In this document: piece after piece, positions 45,101-53,700 of the stretch
Numbering within the stretch: the first letter of the stretch is position 1
Layout: the number at the start of each line of letters is the position of its first letter
Assembly: GCF_023656565.1 (NCBI RefSeq)
Contig: NZ_JAMOKG010000002.1
Location: 439,619-503,618 of the forward strand
Length of the DNA: 64,000 bases
Direction of reading: 5' to 3'
Source: Flavobacterium tyrosinilyticum
GTDB taxonomy: Bacteria > Bacteroidota > Bacteroidia > Flavobacteriales > Flavobacteriaceae
Program-made: the position numbers and the translations under genes
The notes under the pieces: model-generated
What the model was told of the DNA's origin: nothing
The model's input: the letters and a program-made list of their open reading frames with translations, nothing else
The model's database searches: none

Positions 45101-45589
45101 ATGAAAAAAGTACTAACACTAATAGCTGTACTTTCCCTGTCGGTTTTTGCTTCTTGCAAAAAAGAAACAACGACGATAGAGCCAGTACAAATTACACCAA
45201 GTCCGCCAAAAGAAGCTGAACTTGTAGAGCCTGCGGGAGATCAATGTTATGCTTGGCGATTTAACGGAAGTATTATAGAAATGAGTTTTAATGTTAACTC
45301 TCATCAGGAAGTAAACGGAAAACTTAGCTATAATCTAGTTGGAAAAGATAAAAACGAAGGAACCTTAATCGGGAACATGAAAGGTGATACTTTAATTGCT
45401 GATTATACCTTTAATTCGGAAGGAGTTTCATCTGTAAGAGAAGTTGCTTTTCTGCAAAAAGACGGAACTTTTATTGAAGGATACGGCGATGTGGTAACCG
45501 CTAATAATAAGGTTTCTTTTAAAGATAAATCAAAGCTTAAATTTGATGCAAAAAATACTTTAGTAAAAGTAGATTGTAAAGTTGAGTAA
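45101..45589 (+). CDS. Hypothetical lipoprotein
   Basis: 162 residues. Lipobox VFASCKKET followed by a Thr/Pro/Glu-rich tether (about 22-46) and a compact beta-rich domain (CYAWRFNGSIIEMSFNVNSHQEVNGKLSYNLVGKDKNEGTLIGNMKGDTLIADYTFNSEG). The domain resembles lipoproteins of about 150 residues that are widespread in Flavobacteriaceae, without known function. It is single, between two terminators with the same stem. Confidence 0.8.
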   Translation: MKKVLTLIAVLSLSVFASCKKETTTIEPVQITPSPPKEAELVEPAGDQCYAWRFNGSIIEMSFNVNSHQEVNGKLSYNLVGKDKNEGTLIGNMKGDTLIADYTFNSEGVSSVREVAFLQKDGTFIEGYGDVVTANNKVSFKDKSKLKFDAKNTLVKVDCKVE

Positions 45590-45611
45590 TGATGTGTTTT
45601 ATAAAAGTGAA

Positions 45612-45647
45612 AAATCCATTCGTTTGGGGGCGAATGGATTTTTTTTA
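45612..45647. terminator. Bidirectional terminator
   Basis: AAATCCATTCG / CGAATGGATTT stem, T tract. Its first nine stem bases are the same as those of the terminator at 45021. A short actgcgactg-type repeat remnant follows at 45660-45690. Confidence 0.85.
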
Positions 45648-45696
45648 TAGTTAATTTTCTGAAACTGAAAACTTCGACTGCGACTGAAAACTAAAA

Positions 45697-46815
45697 TTAA
45701 AGATTCTTCAAATAAGTCTTTCTCTGACAGTGAATAATAGGGTTAAAGTTTTTCCAAAGCAAATGGATGGCATTATTTTCTAATAATTCTGGAGTTCTAA
45801 TACAAGTTTGGATTCCTTTAGCAGAAAACGTTTTGTAATATTCATCAAAAATAATAGCCGTTACCCCTTTATTTTGATACTCAGGATGAACTCCGATAAG
45901 GTAGAAAACAACATCTTTACTGTGTTTTCTCGCTTTTAATAATTGCAGAAAACCAAAAGGGAATAATTTCCCTCTTATTTTTTGCAAAGCTTCAACAAAA
46001 CTCGGCATTACAATGCTGAAAGCAACCAAATTATCGTCTTTATCCACTACAAATTTGATGTACTCTGGATTAATGAAGCTGATGTATTTCTTTTTAAAAT
46101 ACTCTTTTTGAACATCAGAAATGGCTACAAACGAGGCAAGTTTTTCATAAGATTCGTTAAACAAATCAAACATTTTGTCCACGTGAGGCATAATGTCTTT
46201 TGTTTTGGTAAAATTAAGCGCTTTTAATCCGTAACGTTTCTTGATTAACTCTTGCGCCTTTTGAAAGAATTCTGGTTTAACATTAGAAAAAGGAAATATA
46301 CTCTCAATATATTGCTTTTCAACTTGAAAGCCTAATTCCTCAAAATGTCTCACATAATATTCGTGATTATACCATGTAATCATGGTTCCTACTTGATCAA
46401 AACCTTCAGTAAGAACACCAACTTTATCTAGATTCGAGAATCCCATTGGGCCTTCAGCATGCTCTAAGTTGTGTTTTCTTCCTAATTCATAGACTTTTTC
46501 GAGCAGAGCTTTTGTGACTTCAATATCATCAATTACATCAAACCATCCAAAGCGAACTTTTCTTTTATGCTGATTATTTACTTCAGACCAATTGATAATG
46601 GCAGTAATACGCCCAACAATTTTATTGTCTCTGTATGCTAGATAAAAATAAGCTTCAGCATTATCAAATGCAGGATTTTTGGTTTTGTCAAAAGATTCCA
46701 ACTCATCTGAAATAATAGGTGGTACCCAATACGGATTATCCTTGTATAATGAGAAAGGAAATTTGATGTATTCGGTTAATTCTTTCTTGCTTTTGGCTTC
46801 TTTAATTGTAATCAT
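45697..46815 (-). CDS. GNAT-fold N-acetyltransferase-like protein
   Basis: 372 residues. MITIKEAKSKKELTEYIKFPFSLYKDNPYWVPPI is a typical opening, and FYLIGVHPEYQNKGVTAIIFDEYYKTF in the C-half is the acetyl-CoA motif A region of a GNAT domain. Proteins of this type have sometimes been named GTP cyclohydrolase in databases, with no motif to support it. Substrate unknown. Followed on the same strand by no co-oriented gene; the next minus gene upstream begins beyond 46861. Confidence 0.75.
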   Translation of the reverse strand: MITIKEAKSKKELTEYIKFPFSLYKDNPYWVPPIISDELESFDKTKNPAFDNAEAYFYLAYRDNKIVGRITAIINWSEVNNQHKRKVRFGWFDVIDDIEVTKALLEKVYELGRKHNLEHAEGPMGFSNLDKVGVLTEGFDQVGTMITWYNHEYYVRHFEELGFQVEKQYIESIFPFSNVKPEFFQKAQELIKKRYGLKALNFTKTKDIMPHVDKMFDLFNESYEKLASFVAISDVQKEYFKKKYISFINPEYIKFVVDKDDNLVAFSIVMPSFVEALQKIRGKLFPFGFLQLLKARKHSKDVVFYLIGVHPEYQNKGVTAIIFDEYYKTFSAKGIQTCIRTPELLENNAIHLLWKNFNPIIHCQRKTYLKNL

Positions 46816-46860
46816 TAGGTGGTATTAATAGTCCTTAAAAAGGATCTAGTTATGTATGTT

Positions 46861-47829
46861 TTATTCGTATTTTGCTTTACGTTTTCTTTCTTTTTCCTGA
46901 TAATCAACTTTTTTCTCGTTGTCAGGATTCTTTTTAGCTCTATCTGCCGCTTTGTTTTCAATTTGTTTTTCTTTGTACCATCCGTCATAACGCCATGATA
47001 CACCAACGCCTCCATATACAATAGATGGTGTGTTTTTGAAATTTGTGCTTATAGAAGCATCAACCTGCATATTCGAAGACAGCAAAAAAGCAGCTCCTGC
47101 ACGAAGGATTGAATCGCTATAAAAATCACTTTTATGTCCTTGGTTTTCAATAAAACCAGACCATCTATCATTGAATCCGTGCGTCAAAGTTAATATATAT
47201 CCGTAACTTGGATAGTCTGTACTGATATAATCTGCAAAAATATTAGTTACAAACACCCAAGATCCGCCTCCTAGCAAGTTTTGCGTGATCAACGAAACTT
47301 TAGGTGAAATTTCGCCATCTGGAGAAAAATAGTAAGGATTATTTGCGCCAACAAAATTAGCTCCAGCAAAAACCGAAACCGCTGGAATTAATTCGCGCCA
47401 TTGAAAATTACGATTGGCTCTATAGCTGTAAATGTTTACTTCTCTCTTATAGTTTTTGTATGGATCATAAATAAGATATTTAGCTCCTAAAACCGTTTGT
47501 CTGAAATTATTCTTTTTGTAACTAGTATACGGAGTATCAAAGTTTTCTGTCTGATATTGTAAATCTACAACAAACTCTAGCTGTTCTAAAAAAGCGCCAT
47601 ATCTTAGGGTTAAATCTGTACCAAATCCGCTGGCATCATAATCTAATAAATCGTGTTTTTCTTTAATGCCATAAACACCAAGTTCGGCCTGAATTACAGA
47701 TTTTCCGACAGCATATGCTGACATGGTTTCTCCTGGGCGGTTGGAATTAATAACATCAGTGTATTGTGCAAAAAACAGTTGTGGAATAAAAAAAAGTACC
47801 GGGGCAAGTAAGTTTTTAATTTTGGACAT
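46861..47829 (-). CDS. Outer-membrane transporter-like beta-barrel (MetA-pathway family)
   Basis: 322 residues with a signal peptide (PVLFFIPQLFFAQ). DVINSNRPGETMSAYAVGKSVIQAELGVYG and the many alternating aromatic/polar strands fit the putative MetA-pathway of phenol degradation family of outer-membrane proteins. It ends in a Lys/Glu/Arg-rich charged tail (KKNPDNEKKVDYQEKERKRKAKYE), unusual for a barrel whose last strand should close with an aromatic residue. The tail may lie in the periplasm. Substrate unknown. Confidence 0.8.
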   Translation of the reverse strand: MSKIKNLLAPVLFFIPQLFFAQYTDVINSNRPGETMSAYAVGKSVIQAELGVYGIKEKHDLLDYDASGFGTDLTLRYGAFLEQLEFVVDLQYQTENFDTPYTSYKKNNFRQTVLGAKYLIYDPYKNYKREVNIYSYRANRNFQWRELIPAVSVFAGANFVGANNPYYFSPDGEISPKVSLITQNLLGGGSWVFVTNIFADYISTDYPSYGYILTLTHGFNDRWSGFIENQGHKSDFYSDSILRAGAAFLLSSNMQVDASISTNFKNTPSIVYGGVGVSWRYDGWYKEKQIENKAADRAKKNPDNEKKVDYQEKERKRKAKYE

Positions 47830-47927
47830 ATAATTTTTTTTGGATTAAAAAATAATAACGCATTTCAAATGTACATATTTTATTATTTATTTAAGATTCA
47901 TATTTTATTTTTAAGGAATGGATTTAT

Positions 47928-47935
47928 TAATTTTG
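47928..47935 (+). promoter_or_regulatory. Promoter -7 element TAATTTTG
   Basis: TAnnTTTG match, 17 bases before ATG 47953; it excludes a start at 47869. Confidence 0.45.
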
Positions 47936-47952
47936 GAAAAAAATATATAGTT

Positions 47953-48246
47953 ATGCAAGAAGCATCATTTTCAGGTTTGTTTAAGACCATCATGTGGGTT
48001 ATAGCTTTTTATTACATTTTTAAATTTTTAGCTAGAATCTTTTTGCCAGTATTGGTAAAAAAGGCGGTAGAAAATGCTAGTGAAAATTTTCAAAGACAGC
48101 AACAGCAGTATAATCAAAGCAATACGTATCAGAACAAACAATATACAAATAATAATGATGAAATAATCATTAATACCGCTAATGCTAAAAACCCTCGCGA
48201 AACCAAAAAAGTGGGAGAGTATGTTGATTACGAAGAAATAGATTAG
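47953..48246 (+). CDS. DUF4834 family membrane protein
   Basis: 97 residues from ATG 47953 (MQEASFSGLFKTIMWVIAFYYIFKFLARIFLPVLVKKAVENA). One transmembrane segment near the N-terminus, a Gln/Asn-rich middle and ETKKVGEYVDYEEID at the end match DUF4834. Function is unknown; the family commonly sits directly before the YfhO gene in Flavobacterium, as here (49-base gap). Confidence 0.85.
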   Translation: MQEASFSGLFKTIMWVIAFYYIFKFLARIFLPVLVKKAVENASENFQRQQQQYNQSNTYQNKQYTNNNDEIIINTANAKNPRETKKVGEYVDYEEID

Positions 48247-48295
48247 ATTTGTGTCCTGAAAATTTAGGATTCATTTTAACCCAAACTAGCCAAAA

Positions 48296-50755
48296 TTGAA
48301 AATAGTAAATAAGTTCTATCCGCATGCCCTTGTTATCTTGGGCTTTATTTTTGTTTCGTTAATTTATTTTTATCCAGTTCTGCAAGGAAAACAAATCTTC
48401 CAGTCTGATATTGCTCAATACACCGGAATGGCAAAAGAGCAAAACGATTTTAGAGCAACGGAAAATGCTGAACCTTATTGGACAAACTCTGCTTTTGGAG
48501 GTATGCCAACCTATCAGCTTGGAGCAAATTATCCGAACGATTTTATTGGTAAAGTTGATGACGTACTGCGTTTTCTTCCGCGTCCTGCAGATTACTTATT
48601 TTTATATTTCCTTGGTTTTTATGGCTTATTATTGGTTTTAAAAACAGATCCTTTAAAAGCCTTTATAGGTTCAATTGCCTTTGGTTTATCTACTTATATG
48701 ATCATTATTTTAGGGGTTGGGCATAATGCTAAAGCGCATGCTATTGCCTATATGCCTTTAGTGATTGCTGGTTTTATACTCGTCTTTCAGAAGAAGTACA
48801 TTAAGGGAGGTCTGCTCACCATGTTTGCCGTAGCACTAGAAATTAGTGCCAATCACTTCCAAATGACCTATTATTTATTGATTTTCTTATTGATACTTTC
48901 AGGTTATTATGCTTACAATTTTATTAAAGAAAAAGATTTTAAAGGACTTCTAATTTCTTGTGGAGTTTTATTAGTTGCAGGGATTTTTGCCTTAGGTGCC
49001 AATGCAGGTAATTTAATGGCAACCAACGAATATGCTAAATACAGTATCAGAGATAAAAGCGAGTTGACTTTTAATCCAGACGGATCTAAAAATGAAACGA
49101 CTGCTTCTATGACTACAGATTATATTACAGAATATAGTTATGGTATTGCAGAAAGTTTAAATTTAATTGCACCAAGAATTTTTGGAGGTTCAAGTCACGA
49201 AAACGTGGGTACAGATAGCCGCATGTATGCATTTATGCTTGAGCAGGGAGTTCCTGCATCTCAAGCTCAGGATTTTGTTTCTGGAATGCCAACGTATTGG
49301 GGAGATCAGCCAATCGTTTCTGCACCAGCTTATATTGGAGCTGTAGTTTTCTTTTTAGCAGTTTTAGCTTTATTTATAGACGAAAGAAAGATTAAATATG
49401 TTTTTCTTACCGGAGCACTTTTTACTTTGGTGCTTTCTTGGGGGAAAAACTTCTCTTTATTGACCAACTTTTTTATAGAATATGTTCCTCTTTACGATAA
49501 ATTTAGAGCTGTATCTTCAATTCAGGTTATTTTAGAATTATGTTTCCCTGTTTTAGCCGTTATGGGATTACAATCATTCTTTAAAGCTAAAGATGAGCCA
49601 AAATTGCAGCAAAAAGCATTAGTGCAAACAGGCGTTTTTGGTTTAGGAATACTTGTTATTTTGCTAATAGCTAAAAGTTTCTTCCATTTTACAGGAACTA
49701 GTGATCAATATTTCTTAGAAAGTTACGGGCCAGGTTTCGTTGATGCTTTAAAAGAAGACAGAATGACGATGTATTATGCAGATTTACTAAGATCTGGATT
49801 CTTAATTATAGTGACATTTGTAGTGCTTTGGATGTTTGTAAAGAATAAATTCTCTCAAACAACTACTTTAGTTGTAGTTGGATTAGTAATGATTTTTGAT
49901 TTATTCTTTGTAGATAAAAAATACGTTTCTGCCAAAGATTTTGTAAGCCCGGTTCAGATAGCGGCTCCTTTCCAAGAAACGCAGGCAGATGCACAAATTT
50001 TAAAAGATACTTCAGTTTACCGTGTATTTGATCTTCAAGGGCAATTGCAAGGAAGATCTTCATACTTCCATAAAACTATTGGAGGTTATAGTGCTGTAAG
50101 ACCAAGAAGAATGCAGCAATTGTACGATTACCAAATCGCTAAAAATAATCTGGAAGTGCTTAATATGTTGAATGTTAAGTATGTAATTCAAGTGGATAAA
50201 GACGGAAATCAAATTCCTGCTGTTAATCCAGATGCTAATGGAAATGCTTGGTTTGTAGAATCGGTAAAACTGGTAAACAAACCTGACGATGTAATGAAAG
50301 CGTTGAATACTTTGGATACCAAAAAAGTAGCAGTTTTCAATGTTCACGAGCATGAAAGTAAATTCCAAAATGCGAGATTAAAGAAAGCTTTTGATACAAC
50401 AGGAACAATTAAAGTTGTTACTTATAAGCCAAATTATATCAAATACAAATCAGAAAATAATGGAGACGGTTTAGCTGTTTTCTCTGAAATGTATTATAAA
50501 AATGGCTGGAACGCTTATATTGATGGAAAATTGACAGATCATTTCCCTGTTGATTATGTTTTAAGAGCTATGGAAATCCCTGCAGGAAAACATACTATTG
50601 AATTTAAATTCGAGCCTCAGATTATTAAAACTGGAGGAACCATTACGTTAATAAGCTCAATTGGAATGCTATTGCTTTTAGCTGGAGGGATTTATTTTGA
50701 GAAATTCTACCGCAAAGATTCGCAAAAAAGTCACAGAGATACTCAAAATAATTAA
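48296..50755 (+). CDS. YfhO-family membrane protein (putative glycosyl/lipid-glycan transfer)
   Basis: 819 residues with about 12-13 hydrophobic segments and a large soluble domain in the last third. FYPHALVILGFIFVSLIYFYPVLQGKQIFQSDIAQY is the usual N-terminus, which here begins at TTG 48296 as there is no upstream ATG. YfhO proteins are GT-C-like and linked to lipoteichoic-acid or LPS glycosylation. Genes for a glycosyltransferase and a flippase follow on the same strand. The last residues (RKDSQKSHRDTQNN) are encoded by a dispersed repeat. Confidence 0.85.
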   Translation: MKIVNKFYPHALVILGFIFVSLIYFYPVLQGKQIFQSDIAQYTGMAKEQNDFRATENAEPYWTNSAFGGMPTYQLGANYPNDFIGKVDDVLRFLPRPADYLFLYFLGFYGLLLVLKTDPLKAFIGSIAFGLSTYMIIILGVGHNAKAHAIAYMPLVIAGFILVFQKKYIKGGLLTMFAVALEISANHFQMTYYLLIFLLILSGYYAYNFIKEKDFKGLLISCGVLLVAGIFALGANAGNLMATNEYAKYSIRDKSELTFNPDGSKNETTASMTTDYITEYSYGIAESLNLIAPRIFGGSSHENVGTDSRMYAFMLEQGVPASQAQDFVSGMPTYWGDQPIVSAPAYIGAVVFFLAVLALFIDERKIKYVFLTGALFTLVLSWGKNFSLLTNFFIEYVPLYDKFRAVSSIQVILELCFPVLAVMGLQSFFKAKDEPKLQQKALVQTGVFGLGILVILLIAKSFFHFTGTSDQYFLESYGPGFVDALKEDRMTMYYADLLRSGFLIIVTFVVLWMFVKNKFSQTTTLVVVGLVMIFDLFFVDKKYVSAKDFVSPVQIAAPFQETQADAQILKDTSVYRVFDLQGQLQGRSSYFHKTIGGYSAVRPRRMQQLYDYQIAKNNLEVLNMLNVKYVIQVDKDGNQIPAVNPDANGNAWFVESVKLVNKPDDVMKALNTLDTKKVAVFNVHEHESKFQNARLKKAFDTTGTIKVVTYKPNYIKYKSENNGDGLAVFSEMYYKNGWNAYIDGKLTDHFPVDYVLRAMEIPAGKHTIEFKFEPQIIKTGGTITLISSIGMLLLLAGGIYFEKFYRKDSQKSHRDTQNN

Positions 50756-50802
50756 AAAAAAAATCTTTGCGATACTCAGTGTTGACTTTGTGAATCTCTG
50801 TG
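50711..50802. repeat. Repeat module with CGCAAAGATT and CACAGAGAT arms
   Basis: CGCAAAGATT (50711-50720) pairs with AATCTTTGCG (50762-50771), and CACAGAGAT (50732-50740) with ATCTCTGTG (50794-50802). The left part lies inside the YfhO reading frame. CGCAAAG-type sequence is also in the palindrome at 63208. Confidence 0.6.
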
Positions 50803-50812
50803 TAATTTAAAT

Positions 50813-52099
50813 ATGGAACAAAAAAAACTTTTAATAATTACCTATTATTTTCCACCTGCGGGGGGGCCTGGTGTACAACGTTGGCTAAAATTTGTAAAAT
50901 ATCTGCCAGAATTTGATGTTCAGCCAATAGTTTATGTTCCAGAAAACCCGACTTATCCAATTGTTGATGAAGGTTTGGTAAGTGAAATATCAGATAAAGT
51001 AATCGTTCTAAAGAATAAAATTTGGGAGCCATATCAATTGGCTTCTATTTTTTCAAAAAATAAAACCAAGAAAATCAGTTCTGGGATTTTTCCGCAAAAG
51101 AAAAAACAAACTTTTCTGGATAAAACATTTCTTTGGGTTAGAGGAAATCTTTTTATTCCAGATGCACGTGTGTTTTGGGTAAAACCATCCGTTTCTTATT
51201 TAGAAAAATACATTAAGGAAAATAATATTGATACCATTGTAACTTCTGGACCGCCACACAGTTTACACTTAATTGGTTTAGAATTACAACAGAAATTAAA
51301 AGTAAAATGGTTTGCCGATTTCCGTGATCCTTGGACGACAATTGGGTATCACAAAGCGCTTCGTTTATCTTCTTATGCCGAAAAAGAACATAAGAACTTA
51401 GAACGCAAAGTGCTTAATTCTGCAGACGAAATCATTGTAACAAGCAAAACTACAAAAGCTGAATTTGAGGCTATTACCAATAAGCCAATTACGGTAATTA
51501 CAAACGGTTATGATGTTGAAACTGTCGAAAAACAGACGCTAGACACTAAATTCACTTTAGCCCATATCGGTTCATTTTTGTCCGATAGAAATCCGCCATT
51601 TTTATGGGAAGTTTTAGTTGAGTTGTTGCAAGAAGTTCCAGAATTTAAGACACATTTAGAAATAAAATTAATTGGAGCAGTAAGCCAAGAAGTTCTAGAT
51701 GCTATTCAAGAAAATCAGTTAAATGATTATTTGAATTTGGTGGGTTACGTTTCTCACAAAGAAGCCGTTGCGCATCAACGAAAATCTCAGGTTTTGCTTT
51801 TAATAGAAATTAATTCTGAAGATACTAAAAGCATTATTCCAGGGAAATTGTTCGAATATATGGTCTCAAACCGTCCAATAATCGCTATTGGGCCTCAAGG
51901 TTCAGACTTTGCCGATATCGTTACGCAGACCAATACAGGAGTATTTTTTGATTATTCTGAGAAAGCGAAATTAAAAAGTGTAATTTTGGACTTTTTTAAT
52001 CAGTTTTTGGAAGGGAAATTACAATCGCATGGAATTGGTTTACAGCAATATTCAAGAAAAAACCTAACCAAACAATTAGCACAGCTGATTAGAGGATAA
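50813..52099 (+). CDS. Glycosyltransferase (GT4-like)
   Basis: 428 residues. KLLIITYYFPPAGGPGVQRWLKFVKYLPEFDVQPIVYVPEN is the GT-B N-terminal fold of this group; WFADFRDPWTTIGYHK and LKIKLIG.. AVSQEVLDAI, then PGKLFEYMVSNRPIIAIGPQGSDFADIV form the nucleotide-sugar site. It most likely adds a sugar to a surface polysaccharide or LPS. It lies 57 bases after YfhO and 35 before the flippase gene, forming a surface-glycan operon. Confidence 0.88.
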   Translation: MEQKKLLIITYYFPPAGGPGVQRWLKFVKYLPEFDVQPIVYVPENPTYPIVDEGLVSEISDKVIVLKNKIWEPYQLASIFSKNKTKKISSGIFPQKKKQTFLDKTFLWVRGNLFIPDARVFWVKPSVSYLEKYIKENNIDTIVTSGPPHSLHLIGLELQQKLKVKWFADFRDPWTTIGYHKALRLSSYAEKEHKNLERKVLNSADEIIVTSKTTKAEFEAITNKPITVITNGYDVETVEKQTLDTKFTLAHIGSFLSDRNPPFLWEVLVELLQEVPEFKTHLEIKLIGAVSQEVLDAIQENQLNDYLNLVGYVSHKEAVAHQRKSQVLLLIEINSEDTKSIIPGKLFEYMVSNRPIIAIGPQGSDFADIVTQTNTGVFFDYSEKAKLKSVILDFFNQFLEGKLQSHGIGLQQYSRKNLTKQLAQLIRG

Positions 52100-52134
52100 T
52101 CATTTAAAAATAAAATACAATCTAAACTCAAGAA

Positions 52135-53604
52135 ATGGGTATTGTCTTAAATCAGTCTTTTAAAAACACTATAATTACATACATTGGTTTTGGTATCGGA
52201 GCCATTAATACATTATACCTTTATCCCGTTTTTCTTGGGGCAACTTATTATGCATTAACTAATTATGTTACATCCGCAGCAAACGTAATTATGCCTTTGT
52301 TTGCAATCGGAATGCAGAATACGCTTGTAAAATTTTATTCGCAGTATGAAACAGAAGAAGAAAGAGAGCAGTTTTTGTCTTTTACAGCACTGTTTCCCAT
52401 TTTAATGTGTATTCCGTTAGGACTTATCGGCATCTTCTTCTACGACGATATAACCGATTTTGTTTCTAAAGAGAACCCAGTTGTTCGTGAGTTCATGCTC
52501 CTTATTCCGTTTATTGGAATATGCATGGCCTATTTCGAGATATTTTACGCTTGGGCGAGAGTGCATATGCATTCTGTTTTTGGAAATTTTATAAAGGAAG
52601 TTGGCTTAAGATTGCTTTCTACATTTGCTTTGATCGGATTGTATTTCAACTGGATCAGTTTGGTTGAGTTTGTTTATGTAACGGCAGGTATTTATTTTCT
52701 GGCTTTTATTGTCACAATGTTTTATGCATTTTACATTAAAAAGCCTAATTTCCAGATTACAATACCAGAAAATGTAAAAAGTGTAATGGAGTATACTTTT
52801 TATATTATCTTGTCAGGAAGCGTTGCCAATTTGCTTCTAGATGGAGATAAGCTGATGCTGAATCAATACATGAAGATTGAAAATATTGCATATTATTCAG
52901 TCGCTACTTATATCGCTTTGGTTATTTCGGTGCCGAGCCGTGCCATGCATCAGATTGTGTATCCGATCACAGCAAAGTTAATGCATGAAAACAAACACGA
53001 TGAATTAAATCTACTGTACAAAAAGACGTCAATTAACTTACAGATCGTCGGCGGATTTGTAATGCTGTGTATTTTTGTGAACATTCATCAATTGTATGAA
53101 TTGGTTCCAAAAGAGTACAGCGGAGGTATTTCAGTTGTATTTATGATTGGTCTTTCTAAGTATTTTGACTTGATTTTAGGCAATAATAATGCTATTATTT
53201 TTAATACCAAATATTACCGTATGGTATTGTATTTAGGATTAATGCTTGTTGTTCTAACTGTAATTCTAAACATGATATTTATTCCGATTTTCGGGATTTT
53301 TGGTTCTGCCTTTGCAACACTTTTATCGATTACTTTATATAGTTTGGCAAAACTGCTTTTTGTGGTGAAAAAACTTCATTTATACCCTTTTACAAAACAG
53401 ACTATTCATTCGATGCTCCTAACCTTTGCATTGTTTTTATTGTTTTATTTCTGGGAATTCCCATTTTTTCAATTAATCAGTATTGCTTTAAAATCAATAT
53501 TAGTAACTATTTTATATCTGTACTTGAATTATAAGTTTAAGATTTCACCAGATATTAATAATGTTATTGATTCAATTTTCAAAAAATTAGGTTTTAAAAT
53601 TTGA
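52135..53604 (+). CDS. Oligosaccharide flippase (Wzx/MOP superfamily)
   Basis: 489 residues with about 12-14 hydrophobic segments typical of polysaccharide flippases: NTIITYIGFGIGAINTLYLYPVFLG at the N-terminus and GIFGSAFATLLSITLYSLAKLLFVVKK near the C-half. It would move a lipid-linked glycan across the inner membrane. Downstream of the glycosyltransferase gene by 35 bases. The glycan cannot be identified; the set is too small for a full O-antigen cluster. Confidence 0.88.
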   Translation: MGIVLNQSFKNTIITYIGFGIGAINTLYLYPVFLGATYYALTNYVTSAANVIMPLFAIGMQNTLVKFYSQYETEEEREQFLSFTALFPILMCIPLGLIGIFFYDDITDFVSKENPVVREFMLLIPFIGICMAYFEIFYAWARVHMHSVFGNFIKEVGLRLLSTFALIGLYFNWISLVEFVYVTAGIYFLAFIVTMFYAFYIKKPNFQITIPENVKSVMEYTFYIILSGSVANLLLDGDKLMLNQYMKIENIAYYSVATYIALVISVPSRAMHQIVYPITAKLMHENKHDELNLLYKKTSINLQIVGGFVMLCIFVNIHQLYELVPKEYSGGISVVFMIGLSKYFDLILGNNNAIIFNTKYYRMVLYLGLMLVVLTVILNMIFIPIFGIFGSAFATLLSITLYSLAKLLFVVKKLHLYPFTKQTIHSMLLTFALFLLFYFWEFPFFQLISIALKSILVTILYLYLNYKFKISPDINNVIDSIFKKLGFKI

Positions 53605-53658
53605 TCTGATTTTTCTGTAAAAAAGAAGGTAATTTAAAAATCGTATCTTTTTTGTTTT

Positions 53659-53666
53659 TATATTTG
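53659..53666 (+). promoter_or_regulatory. Promoter -7 element TATATTTG of the MscS gene
   Basis: TAnnTTTG match, 34 bases before ATG 53701. Confidence 0.45.
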
Positions 53667-53700
53667 TTAGAAAGGATAACTAATTTATTTCTAATAGAAT

